39,139 bases of DNA from Spirochaetia bacterium. Its GTDB lineage: Bacteria; Spirochaetota; Leptospiria; Leptospirales; Leptonemataceae. Positions 8,557 to 16,402 of the stretch are shown here, in pieces. The notes below the pieces were generated by a model. The model ran no database searches, had not been told where the DNA came from, and was given only the letters and a program-made list of their open reading frames with translations. Location: contig VFLI01000001.1 in the NCBI GenBank assembly GCA_009885105.1, positions 1 to 39,139 of the forward strand, read 5' to 3'. A program made the position numbers and the translations under genes. Numbering within the stretch: position 1 is the first letter of the stretch; each line of letters begins with the position of its first letter.

Positions 8557-9201
8557 ATGAATGATAATATAAAACGAACCGCCGCGATCATTGCCGCCAT
8601 GTCAGCGGTCTGCGGCGCGGTAATTTTCGCCGCCGCCAGCTCAACTTCCAGGCTGTCCGCTGAGAATGGCCGGCCGGATGTCGTGTACTGGCCGACGCCG
8701 CAGGTTGTGGTCGACAAAATGCTGGAAACAGCAAGAGTCAGCAAAACAGATTTGATATACGATCTGGGATGCGGCGATGCACGAAGCCTTGTAACTGCGG
8801 CAAAGAAATACGGCACACGCGGAGTAGGATTTGATTTGCGTCCTGATAGAGTTGCCGATTCACGAGATAACGCCAGAAAGAATGGCGTAGAAAGCCTGGT
8901 TGAGATACGAAATCAGGATATTTTTACCGTTGATCTGACGCCGGCCACTGTCATATTCATGTATCTTTTTCCCGAAGTGATAGAGAAACTCATTCCTCAA
9001 CTCCAGAGAATGCGGCCAGGTTCCAGAATTGTATCGCATGAATATGAAATGGAAGGAGTCACGCCTAAACGGGAAGTTCACATTACCGGCCCCAGGGACA
9101 GCAGCCCGGATAACCAGGCCGCGCTGAGAGATCCCCCGAGAGACCACACGATCTATCTATGGGAGACTCCGCTTGAAGTTCGGCCGCCCGCAGCGGAGTG
9201 A
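8557..9201 (+). CDS. Class I SAM-dependent methyltransferase with N-terminal hydrophobic segment
   Basis: 214 residues. A basic start and an alanine-rich hydrophobic stretch (about residues 8-27) are followed by YWPTPQVVVDKML, then the SAM-binding YDLGCGDAR motif I, a GVGFDLRP motif II and a QDIF motif. The body resembles a widespread family whose members read 'PTP..VVDKML..YDLGCGDGR'. The ATG at 8557 has AAAGGA 10 bp upstream and begins the signal-like segment; an upstream in-frame start would run through repeat DNA. Substrate is unknown. A catalytic domain outside the membrane would lack an obvious SAM supply, so the segment may be an uncleaved anchor or a misread. Confidence 0.85.
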   Translation: MNDNIKRTAAIIAAMSAVCGAVIFAAASSTSRLSAENGRPDVVYWPTPQVVVDKMLETARVSKTDLIYDLGCGDARSLVTAAKKYGTRGVGFDLRPDRVADSRDNARKNGVESLVEIRNQDIFTVDLTPATVIFMYLFPEVIEKLIPQLQRMRPGSRIVSHEYEMEGVTPKREVHITGPRDSSPDNQAALRDPPRDHTIYLWETPLEVRPPAAE

Positions 9202-9262
9202 TATTCTTCGGCGAACACGATCACCGGAGCAGACGCAGCATCTGCGGCATCAGCTTCGCTTT

Positions 9263-10528
9263 TCACTCCGCGGCCAGGGAAACTCTCTCCTGCCGGTCAA
9301 GGTCCGCGTTGTAGAACCGCGACGCCAGAAGAAATAACAATCCTGAAATTACCGAGAATATCGGGAGTAGGGCAAGCGCCTTCGCAATATCCGTCCGGTC
9401 GGAAACGGCGCCGATGAATACCGGACCGAGCATGCTGCCCAGGAGATTTTGAACAACCACACAGAGACTGTACGCTATTGCGCGAAGGCCCGGATGCACC
9501 ACATCCTGTGTAACAGCCGCGGCCGCCGGCACATACGACACCGCCAGAAGTCCGCCGAGAAGAATCATCACATACTGAGCTGTTCCGGTAAGGAATGTGA
9601 AGGCGACGAAAAAAACAGCGCCCGTTGCCAGGGCGGAAAGCCCCGCGAAAACGGGGCGGGCGTTTTTTTTCTTACGCGCCCAGAGATCGGTTAGAAATCC
9701 GCCCAGAGGCGCGCCGATGATCGCAAGAAGCATCACAGCTCCGCCTTTTGGCCCGGCCTTATCCATTGGAATTCCTTCTATTCTGTGGAAGAAGGTGGGA
9801 AGCCAGGTGATGAGCGCCGTTGTGACAAATGTATTCGCCGCGAAACCAAAAAAAGTAAGATAGAGGCTGGGTGTGGCCAGAAAACGTTTCGCAATTTCGG
9901 GAATCGGCATATGTTTTGCGCCAGTGGACGAGCGCAGTTCCACTGTTTTATAATCCTTTACGAAAAAAAACATGAGAGACACGATCAGTCCGGGCAGGGC
10001 GACGATTCCAAATGCATGACGCCAGCCGTAATTCTGAGCAACGTACCCTCCGATCCCAATTCCGGCGGCCGCTCCCAGCGGAATGGAAGCATTCCAGATA
10101 CCCATCATGATCGAGCGGCGTTTTTCCGAAAAAATGCCGGATATCATAGCTGTTCCGCCCGGCGCGTAGCCCGCTTCGCCAACGCCGATTCCGATCCGGG
10201 CCGCCAGAAGCTGCGGAAAGCTGACGGCAAAGCCGCATACGGCGGTGGCCAGACTCCAGAGGACGGCCATTGTGCCGATTACTTTCTTGCGGCTCCATCG
10301 GTCCACGAGTATGGAAATCGGCAGTGTTGCGATTGTGATGGAACCGTAGACAACAGAAACCAGAAGACCGCACTGCGCGTCATTCAGTCCCCAGTCTTTT
10401 TGAAGAAATGGAAAGAGCGAATTGACGACCATCCGGTCGGCGTAGTCAAAAAAATAGAGCAGAAAAAGAAGCGTGAAGGCGAATGCTGCCTGACCTTTCC
10501 CGGGCTTGTATTCATTTGACTGATTCAT
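9263..10528 (-). CDS. MFS transporter
   Basis: About 421 residues with twelve hydrophobic segments. The loop 2-3 motif appears as DRWSRKKVIG; the FFDYADRMVVNSLFPFL segment in helix 1 and ARIGIGVGEAGYAPGG in helix 4 resemble the Spinster-like/hexuronate-type MFS group. I chose the ATG at 10528 because AGGAGA lies just before it; a longer upstream reading overlaps the epimerase gene. One base separates the TAA of the epimerase from this ATG, so the two are very probably co-translated. The cargo is probably a small acid or a product of the two enzymes upstream, which is inference. Confidence 0.88.
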   Translation of the reverse strand: MNQSNEYKPGKGQAAFAFTLLFLLYFFDYADRMVVNSLFPFLQKDWGLNDAQCGLLVSVVYGSITIATLPISILVDRWSRKKVIGTMAVLWSLATAVCGFAVSFPQLLAARIGIGVGEAGYAPGGTAMISGIFSEKRRSIMMGIWNASIPLGAAAGIGIGGYVAQNYGWRHAFGIVALPGLIVSLMFFFVKDYKTVELRSSTGAKHMPIPEIAKRFLATPSLYLTFFGFAANTFVTTALITWLPTFFHRIEGIPMDKAGPKGGAVMLLAIIGAPLGGFLTDLWARKKKNARPVFAGLSALATGAVFFVAFTFLTGTAQYVMILLGGLLAVSYVPAAAAVTQDVVHPGLRAIAYSLCVVVQNLLGSMLGPVFIGAVSDRTDIAKALALLPIFSVISGLLFLLASRFYNADLDRQERVSLAAE

Positions 10529-10529
10529 T

Positions 10530-11600
10530 TTATCTCCTGCCCCTGATGTAGGGGCTGTTTTCCACATAGAACTGAAAAACTTCGCGCGTAGTTTTTCTCG
10601 GAATAAATCCAAAGACTTTTTTTAATGCCTCGTTTGTCATCACGGGTCTGTAACGCAGAAAGTCCACCTGCTCGGGGCCGTAACGTGAAAGGCCGACTGG
10701 CTTGAGAAGACCAAACGCCGTCATCAGCAATTTCGGAGGGATCGGCAGAAACGGCTTGCCCAGAATCCGGGCGATTTCCGGAAGCGTGAGTTTTCCGTCT
10801 CCGGCCAGATTGTAGATGCCGGATTTGTTCGACGAGGCTCCGATCGCCAGGCATTCCACAACATCTTCATCCCAGATGAAAACAAATGGCGAAAGCGATC
10901 CGGCAATACCGGGAACGAAACGCTTTTCGAATAAATTCGTGATCTGGTTGTGCGTGCCGGCCCCGAGCACAGTGCCGGGACGAAAGATGAGCTGCGCGAG
11001 TTTCGGATGCTGCTTTCTGTAGACGGCGAGCATCTCCTCCACAAGGCGCTTGTGTTTGGAATAAGAAAAAGAATCGTTTCCGCGAAGAGCGTCGTTTTCT
11101 TTCAGCCACTCAGGATTGTCGGCATGGTAGCCGTACGCAGCTCCGCTGGATGTCAGCACGATTTTTTTTACTCCCGATTTCACGCAGGCTTTCAGCACAT
11201 TCTCTGTGCCCAGCACATCAACGCGGTATTCAAAATCGGGATCGCTGTTCTTTGGCGGACTGACAATCGATGCAAGATGCACGACAACATCCGGCCTCAC
11301 TCTGTCAAAGACCTCGTTGAATTTCGGCGAGCTGATATCGCAGAGAAAAAACTCAAGCCCCTCAGGAATGTATCGCGGAAGCTTCACGTCGATTCCGATT
11401 ATACGAAAATCCCCCGGCCTTTCCAGCATCCGTTGAACAAAAAGCGAGCCGATGTATCCGGCCGCTCCTGTGACCAGTATGCATTTTGATCCGGCGTGTG
11501 CAGTCCCGCCGGACGACCAAATCGTCCCCGCTTTCTTCGCAGTCGATTTTTTTGCGCCGGACTTTTTCGCCTGAGTTTTTTTAATGCCTGATTTTTTCAT
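10530..11600 (-). CDS. NAD-dependent epimerase/dehydratase (extended SDR) with lysine-rich N-terminal tail
   Basis: 356 residues. After a tail of about 35 residues rich in Lys, Ala and Ser, the SDR core begins with TGAAGYIG; GIDVK ends strand 2, VVHLASIV and TSSGAAYG follow, and YSKHK gives the catalytic Tyr-x3-Lys. NLAGDGKLTLPEIA near 265-280 is typical of extended SDRs acting on nucleotide sugars or other NAD-dependent substrates. The tail repeats KKS and AKK words. The ATG at 11600 overlaps the stop of the ThDP enzyme as ATGA, so the tail is translated only if this ATG is used; the next in-frame Met lies inside the core, which supports it. Confidence 0.88.
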   Translation of the reverse strand: MKKSGIKKTQAKKSGAKKSTAKKAGTIWSSGGTAHAGSKCILVTGAAGYIGSLFVQRMLERPGDFRIIGIDVKLPRYIPEGLEFFLCDISSPKFNEVFDRVRPDVVVHLASIVSPPKNSDPDFEYRVDVLGTENVLKACVKSGVKKIVLTSSGAAYGYHADNPEWLKENDALRGNDSFSYSKHKRLVEEMLAVYRKQHPKLAQLIFRPGTVLGAGTHNQITNLFEKRFVPGIAGSLSPFVFIWDEDVVECLAIGASSNKSGIYNLAGDGKLTLPEIARILGKPFLPIPPKLLMTAFGLLKPVGLSRYGPEQVDFLRYRPVMTNEALKKVFGFIPRKTTREVFQFYVENSPYIRGRR

Positions 11601-13333
11601 TTTCCTTTAGGTTCTTTGTGCATGTCTTTGAAATGCATCAGCCCCGGCGCCCACATGTGCTTCACCGGATTCACGTCGACGTGAATCACGGCGCAGCGTC
11701 CGGATTTCAGAGCGCGTTCCAGAGCTCCGCGGAATTCGGCGGGAGTTGATGCGCGTTCGCCGTGCGCGCCCATGCTCTGAGCCAGAAGATCGAATCGTAT
11801 CTCTCCCAGGTCGGCGTTGATCGTCTCATGCGGTCCTAAAGATTTTTTAATGATTGTTTTTAACGGTTTAAGCGTGAACTGCTGTGTCATTTTCACCATG
11901 CCCCATTGTTTGTCGCAGGCGACCACATAGATCGGACTCAGATTGTTCCGGACTGCCGTTTCGATTTCCTGGGGATGAAATCCCATCGCTCCATCTCCGA
12001 TGATGCAGAGAACCGGCGAATTTGGACGGGCCACGCACGCTCCCAGGGCCTGCGAAACGCCGGCGCCCAGCATACCCATTTTGAATGTGGACAGCACGGT
12101 GTTCGGCGAACGGACATCCCAGAAGAAATTCGCCCAGATTGTCGTGTTTCCGCCATCGGCGACGAGCACGGTGTCGTCCGGCATGATCTGCCGGGCGATG
12201 TGACCCATGTGACCCGGGTACATCGGCGAAGAGTTGTCATTCAACTTTTCGAACAGTTTTGCCCGCTCCGCGTTTCGTTCCTGCTGATAACGGTCCAGAA
12301 GCGCTTTACGCGAAGATTTTCGTTTCGAAAGTCGTTCGTTGAGCATCCGGAGAAAGACTTTCGCATCGGCTACAATCCCCAGATCAACCGGCTTGTTGGC
12401 TCCGATCCATCGGCTGTCGATGTCCACCTGAATCATTTTCTGATCTGCGGGATTTCTCCAGTAAGGCTGCTTGCCCCACCAGTCCGTCTCGCCGATCCGC
12501 GAACCCAGGGTAAGCACAAGATCGGCGTCATTGCGCAGTTTGTTGTTCATTGTCACATCGATCATCGGGAAAATCCGCGGTGTTTCCGCGAGCGCGCCTC
12601 TTGCGCACCAGCTGAGAGAAACAGGCGCGTCCAGCAGCTCTGATGTTTTTGCAAGTTCGTCAAATGCCATCGCATGGATGATGCCGGCGCCCGCGTGAAT
12701 CAGAGGGAGTTTCGCGGCGGTCAGCATTTTTGCGGCGCGATCCACCTGATCCTCGGAAGGAAACACAGGCTCTGTCCGGCGGTATCGTGCCGGCGGAAGC
12801 AGACCTGGATTTCCTTTTACTTTAGTGTTCATGATATCTTCCGGAACATCGAGATGAACCACGCCGGGTCGTCCCTCCCAGCACTGACGAAGCGCCGTGC
12901 GCATCATTTCCTGTATGCGTCCGAAATTGGGAACATGTTCGCTCCATTTTGACATGGGGCGGATGACGCCGGTCTGATCGAAACACTGATACGCGTTGCC
13001 GCGGTCCGGGTACATGATACCGACGCGCCGGGCGCTTGTGATGAGAAGCACACGGTTTCCCTCCACGTTTTCAACGGCGACTCCGGGAAGGACATTCGCA
13101 ACGCCCGGACCGTTGGAAGCCATGCAGACACCGAGTTCTCCGGTGAGCCGCGCGTAGGCCGCCGCCATATGAACGGCGCATGTCTCATGCCTGGGGCCGA
13201 TGAGTTTGATGCCGTTCTTTTTTAAGTTTGCATAGAATCCAAAATACGTGCCGTCGATGATGCCGAAAACGACTTTGACGCCCTCCTGTTTGAGCATCCG
13301 GCAAATGAGTTCTCCTCCGCTGAGTTCCGCCAT
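11597..13333 (-). CDS. ThDP-dependent enzyme of the acetolactate synthase / 2-hydroxyacyl-CoA lyase superfamily
   Basis: 578 residues with the three-domain plan: N-terminal pyrimidine-binding domain with catalytic Glu50 in PRHET, a central TPP_enzyme_M-like domain (HAGAGIIHAMAF, LTLGSRIGETDWWG), and a C-terminal diphosphate-binding domain with GDGAMGF (Asp447). The second metal-binding position, 27 residues later, reads ACDKQWG, where most relatives have NN-x-x-x-G, so Asp474 replaces the usual Asn. The reaction (2-oxoacid carboligation, decarboxylation, or acyloin cleavage) cannot be fixed from sequence. It is first of a three-gene unit with the epimerase (ATGA overlap) and MFS transporter. 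AAAGGAGA 7 bp before the ATG is a strong ribosome site. Confidence 0.88.
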   Translation of the reverse strand: MAELSGGELICRMLKQEGVKVVFGIIDGTYFGFYANLKKNGIKLIGPRHETCAVHMAAAYARLTGELGVCMASNGPGVANVLPGVAVENVEGNRVLLITSARRVGIMYPDRGNAYQCFDQTGVIRPMSKWSEHVPNFGRIQEMMRTALRQCWEGRPGVVHLDVPEDIMNTKVKGNPGLLPPARYRRTEPVFPSEDQVDRAAKMLTAAKLPLIHAGAGIIHAMAFDELAKTSELLDAPVSLSWCARGALAETPRIFPMIDVTMNNKLRNDADLVLTLGSRIGETDWWGKQPYWRNPADQKMIQVDIDSRWIGANKPVDLGIVADAKVFLRMLNERLSKRKSSRKALLDRYQQERNAERAKLFEKLNDNSSPMYPGHMGHIARQIMPDDTVLVADGGNTTIWANFFWDVRSPNTVLSTFKMGMLGAGVSQALGACVARPNSPVLCIIGDGAMGFHPQEIETAVRNNLSPIYVVACDKQWGMVKMTQQFTLKPLKTIIKKSLGPHETINADLGEIRFDLLAQSMGAHGERASTPAEFRGALERALKSGRCAVIHVDVNPVKHMWAPGLMHFKDMHKEPKGK

Positions 13334-13354
13334 ACAACAATCTCCTTTGTTTAT

Positions 13355-13382
13355 TTTATATTATTTCTAATGTATGTGTAAA
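13355..13382 (-). promoter_or_regulatory. Candidate promoter for the ThDP-epimerase-MFS unit
   Basis: On the minus strand TTTACA (13382-13377) and TATAAA (13360-13355) are separated by 16 bp; TAATAT overlaps as an alternative -10. The leader would be very short, ending in the AAAGGAGA ribosome site at 13341-13348. The -35 word touches the first arm of the inverted repeat at 13377-13536. Confidence 0.35.
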
Positions 13383-13536
13383 ATTGGGGATGTGGAGATA
13401 ACAGGGGATGAGGAGAAATTAAAATAAGAATGTGACATGATTCTGTAAAATTTCTCGAATTTCAATTCATGATACAACATACTTTTCATCCCATCCCCAA
13501 TATCTCCCCAATCCCCCCATCCCCATTTCTTACACT
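13377..13536. repeat. Imperfect long inverted repeat of GGGGAT words
   Basis: The left arm (13377-13418) reads TGTAAAATTGGGGATG, then TGGAGATAACAGGGGATGAG. The reverse complement of the right arm (13485-13536) reads TGTAAGAAATGGGGATGG, then GGGGATTGGGGAGATATTGGGG. The arms are purine-rich, differ by one extra GGGGATT unit, and enclose about 65 bp. It fills most of the gap between the ThDP operon and the TauE/SafE-like gene. It could act as a hairpin in RNA or be a small non-autonomous element. Confidence 0.65.
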
Positions 13537-13572
13537 CCTGAGTAACAGCAAATCTATTTATTATAACTATTC

Positions 13573-14325
13573 TTAACGAATCAGAAATGAAGCTCCCGAA
13601 ATGAATAAAACAGACTGCACCAGTATCCAGAAAGCCCGCACAGGAATTTTGTCATGCAGGAGTTCCCCGATCCAGATGCCCGCCGGAATGACCGGTAAAA
13701 GAAAAAGAACGGCGCGAAGCGCTTCCAGAGTCCAGCGTCCCTGTGTGAAATAGGCTCCCATTAAAAAAATATTGAAGGCCAGCCAGACGCTCATCAGTGT
13801 GCTGCGGAAAATTGAAGTCTCCAGGTTCTTCCGGCTGACGGCATAGACGAGAAGAGGACCGCCGGAAGCGTACAGTCCGTGCATGATCCCGGCGCCGACA
13901 GTCCAGAATCGAAACTGTCCCGGCTTGATCGGCATTACCGCTCCGTGGCGCATCAGTCTCCAGCCTTCACGGACGGCAAATACCACAATGAGACAGCCAA
14001 AGACCGGACGCAGAAAAGTGATGGGAAATACGTACAGAAGCGCAAGCCCGCCGATCACACCGATCGTCATCCAGGGCAGGATTTCCTTTCCGAGAAGCGG
14101 CAGGTCGATTTTCTTTCCGTGTCTGATAACAAAATACAGGCAGAGCGGCAGATTCAGGGCCACAAGAATTGGCAGAAGGTCCGGTATAGAATACAGGTGA
14201 GCACCCAGAGTCAGGGCTATTACCGTGCTGCCGAACCCTGTGATCGCCTGTGTGGTATAAGAAAAAAGTATGATGCCCCCCAGAAGGAGAAACATAGGGT
14301 CGGATCCGGCATGAAGGACTGGCAT
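13573..14325 (-). CDS. TauE/SafE-family membrane permease
   Basis: 250 residues with about eight hydrophobic segments. The first repeat starts with a glycine-rich TQAITGFGSTVIAL motif and the second with GAGIMHGLYASGGPLLVYAVS; these paired motifs are the signature of the TauE/SafE (former DUF81) family. Members export or import sulfite, sulfonates or other small anions. No sulfur-metabolism gene is adjacent, so the substrate is open. Start at 14325 is uncertain, since neither it nor the ATG at 14295 has a good ribosome site. It is divergent from the secreted protein gene at 14518. Confidence 0.88.
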   Translation of the reverse strand: MPVLHAGSDPMFLLLGGIILFSYTTQAITGFGSTVIALTLGAHLYSIPDLLPILVALNLPLCLYFVIRHGKKIDLPLLGKEILPWMTIGVIGGLALLYVFPITFLRPVFGCLIVVFAVREGWRLMRHGAVMPIKPGQFRFWTVGAGIMHGLYASGGPLLVYAVSRKNLETSIFRSTLMSVWLAFNIFLMGAYFTQGRWTLEALRAVLFLLPVIPAGIWIGELLHDKIPVRAFWILVQSVLFISGASFLIR

Positions 14326-14362
14326 AGAATGTGAAGGGCACTGCCGCCAGCAATGCTGTGTT

Positions 14363-14394
14363 GTGTCAAGGAAAACGACACTTTTGTTTTCCTT
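14363..14394. promoter_or_regulatory. Interlocked inverted repeats between divergent genes
   Basis: AAGGAAAAC (14368-14376) and GTTTTCCTT (14386-14394) form a perfect 9-bp inverted repeat with a 9-nt spacer. GTGTC (14363-14367) and GACAC (14377-14381) form a second one that interlocks with the first. The position between two divergent genes suits an operator or an alternative-hairpin leader, but no regulator is identified. Confidence 0.35.
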
Positions 14395-14517
14395 TGCAGG
14401 GCAGAAGAGGCCGGTTTGAGTTTAAAAAAAACTATCCAAAATGAACCGGTCTGGCAGAAGGATACTCCAAATAAAAAGAATCAAGAAAAGACTCAACAAA
14501 ATTCAGGAGCTTCAACA

Positions 14518-15198
14518 ATGAAATCCTCGCTGCCATTATATTCTCGTTTATTATTCACAGCCGGGATTTCATTTACCCTGCTGTCCCCGCTTGGCGCAGA
14601 CACAATCACTCTCACCAATCCGGATGAAACCATAAGCGGAAATGTCCTTGGATTGAGCGACGGTTTTCTTCATATAAGAAAAAACAATACGGATCTGAAT
14701 GTGCCCCTGTCGCGCCTGCGGTCTTTTTCCATCGAGCAGAAACTGGCGGAAGGCGCAGAAAAAATGCGAGCGCTCGGTCTGCGGCTGGAATTCGCGGATC
14801 CGGGATTTACTCTCAACTATTCCACATTCGAGCTGGGAGTTGAAGGAGCCGTTGTTGAAATCTTCAATAAAGATAAAGCTGTATTCTCAGCTCTCCGCAA
14901 AGAAGGCCTGGATCTTTCAAACCGAGAATATGCGGAAATCATCGGCCGCATGAACAGTCAGAGTCTGGAGAACTACCGAGAAGTCAAAACAGAAGAACGA
15001 ATCATCAACAGCAGAACCATGATCGTGCGGGAAGTCACCGGCACATTCCGGGGAAGCGGCTACAGATACATTCAGTATTTTTTTACCCACAATCATGAAA
15101 ACTACATGTATCTTGCCTGGACTCTGGACTCTCTGTTCGAGCGCAACCGCACTCTTTTTGAAAGAATTATCCAGTCGCTGCGATTTGAAATCATTTGA
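14518..15198 (+). CDS. Exported protein of unknown function
   Basis: 226 residues. A signal peptide (KSSLPLYSRLLFTAG, hydrophobic core, then LSPLGADT) ends near residue 29. The mature protein begins with a small beta-rich domain (ITLTNPDETISGNVLGL, LHIRKN, VPLSRLRSFSI) that resembles the short SH3/Lsm-like segments seen in many spirochaete and planctomycete exported proteins. A mixed alpha/beta domain follows. AGGAG lies 9 bp before the chosen ATG; the longer upstream frame has no exported character. It is divergent from the TauE/SafE-like gene and 91 bp before the CDGSH gene. No known family is recognised with confidence. Confidence 0.7.
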   Translation: MKSSLPLYSRLLFTAGISFTLLSPLGADTITLTNPDETISGNVLGLSDGFLHIRKNNTDLNVPLSRLRSFSIEQKLAEGAEKMRALGLRLEFADPGFTLNYSTFELGVEGAVVEIFNKDKAVFSALRKEGLDLSNREYAEIIGRMNSQSLENYREVKTEERIINSRTMIVREVTGTFRGSGYRYIQYFFTHNHENYMYLAWTLDSLFERNRTLFERIIQSLRFEII

Positions 15199-15207
15199 AG
15201 GGAATGA

Positions 15208-15226
15208 AACAGGATTTACAGGATAC
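15208..15226. repeat. ACAGGAT-type repeat words
   Basis: AACAGGATTTACAGGAT, in the short gap after the exported protein gene, matches the words at 8338-8363 in the gap before the methyltransferase gene. Confidence 0.5.
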
Positions 15227-15289
15227 TCGTGACAAAAAAGCGTCGATTCTGCATGCGACCTCAAACGAAGGCAGCAGAGGAATTCAAAA

Positions 15290-15418
15290 ATGTCTGAACC
15301 AAATATCTTCGCAAAACATCCGGCCGTAATCGAGTTGGAACCGGGAAAATACCACTGGTGCCGGTACGGAAAATCTGCAAAGCAGCCGTTCTGCGATGGC
15401 AGTCATAAAAAGTTATAA
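15290..15418 (+). CDS. Minimal CDGSH-type iron-sulfur protein lacking one cluster cysteine
   Basis: 42 codons, too short for most gene callers. The C-terminal half reads WCRYGKSA then QPFCDGSH, which matches the CDGSH (MitoNEET-type) consensus WCxCGxS...PFCDGSH. Cluster ligands Cys24, Cys35 and His39 are present, but the residue for the second Cys of the C-x-C pair is Tyr26 (TAC). The 2Fe-2S cluster in this family normally has 3Cys/1His ligation. The N-terminal AVIELEPGKYHW strand is normal for the family. It ends 6 bp before hemB, so the two are probably co-transcribed. A single-base change from TGC to TAC would explain the loss. Confidence 0.85.
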   Translation: MSEPNIFAKHPAVIELEPGKYHWCRYGKSAKQPFCDGSHKKL

Positions 15419-15424
15419 AAAGTT

Positions 15425-16402
15425 ATGAAAATTCGACCCAGAAGAAATCGCTCTTCCGACAGCCTACGGCGTCTTGTCCGGGAGCATAAACTGTCAGTGG
15501 AAGATCTGATACTCCCGCTTTTCCTGGTTGATGGAATTTCCATCCGGTCGGAGATTTCCTCCATGCCGGGGATTTTTCGTTTTTCGCCGGAACTTGCCGT
15601 GGAGGAGTGCCGCGCTGCAGCGGCGCTCGGAATTCCGGCCGTTGCTCTTTTCCCCGCGCTCGATGAGAAGCTCAAAGACCGCACGGCCACGCAGTCGTAC
15701 AATTCAGACGGCTTCTATCAGAAGACAATATCGCGCTTAAAAAAAGAAGTGCCCGGGCTTGCCGTGATCACGGATGTCGCCATGGATCCTTACAGTTCCG
15801 ACGGACACGATGGTCTTGTGAGCAGCGACGGCCGTATACTGAACGACGAGACTCTGCCGATTCTGGCAAAGATGGCCGTTTCGCAGGCGCAGGCCGGAGC
15901 GGATATCGTCGCTCCCTCAGATATGATGGACGGCCGCGTGGGCTTTATCCGGGACGAGCTGGACCGTGCCGGTTTTACGGATACGGGAATCCTTGCCTAT
16001 TCGGCAAAATATGCCTCCAATTATTATGGGCCCTTTCGTGATGCTCTGGGCAGCGCGCCAAAAAAGGGAGATAAGAAGACCTACCAGATGGATCCAGGCA
16101 ATGTGACCGAAGCTCTGCATGAGGTCCGGCTGGATATTGAAGAGGGCGCTGACATAGTCATGGTCAAACCCGGTCTGCCCTATCTCGATGTGGTCCGAGC
16201 TGTGGCTGAAATTTCATCGGTGCCGGTAGCTGTATACAATGTTTCCGGGGAATATGCCATGCTCCGGGCCGCCTCCCAGAACGGCTGGCTCACATACAAA
16301 CCGGCAGTTCTGGAAGCTCTGACCGCATTCAAGCGCGCCGGCGCCGATATGATTCTGACATATCATGCGAAGGAAGCGGCAGAATGGCTTGCCGCTAAGT
16401 AA
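15425..16402 (+). CDS. hemB: Delta-aminolevulinic acid dehydratase (porphobilinogen synthase)
   Basis: 325 residues, normal for HemB. It condenses two 5-aminolevulinate molecules to porphobilinogen in haem and tetrapyrrole synthesis. The active-site lysines are Lys195 (YSAKYAS) and Lys248 (MVKPGLPYLD), the latter forming the Schiff base. The metal-binding region reads DVAMDPYSSDGHDG, with Asp where zinc enzymes have Cys, so this belongs to the non-zinc, magnesium/potassium-type group. RRNRSS at the N-terminus and SDMMDGRVG are also characteristic. The CDGSH gene lies immediately upstream. Confidence 0.97.
   Translation: MKIRPRRNRSSDSLRRLVREHKLSVEDLILPLFLVDGISIRSEISSMPGIFRFSPELAVEECRAAAALGIPAVALFPALDEKLKDRTATQSYNSDGFYQKTISRLKKEVPGLAVITDVAMDPYSSDGHDGLVSSDGRILNDETLPILAKMAVSQAQAGADIVAPSDMMDGRVGFIRDELDRAGFTDTGILAYSAKYASNYYGPFRDALGSAPKKGDKKTYQMDPGNVTEALHEVRLDIEEGADIVMVKPGLPYLDVVRAVAEISSVPVAVYNVSGEYAMLRAASQNGWLTYKPAVLEALTAFKRAGADMILTYHAKEAAEWLAAK

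Noticed and set aside
9202..9262. Terminator between the convergent methyltransferase and MFS genes
   Set aside because: Only a 5-bp stem (CGCAG/CTGCG) without a T tract.
9785..10519. Plus-strand open frame opposite the MFS gene
   Set aside because: Charged, low-complexity translation with no membrane or enzyme motif; the MFS protein is well supported.
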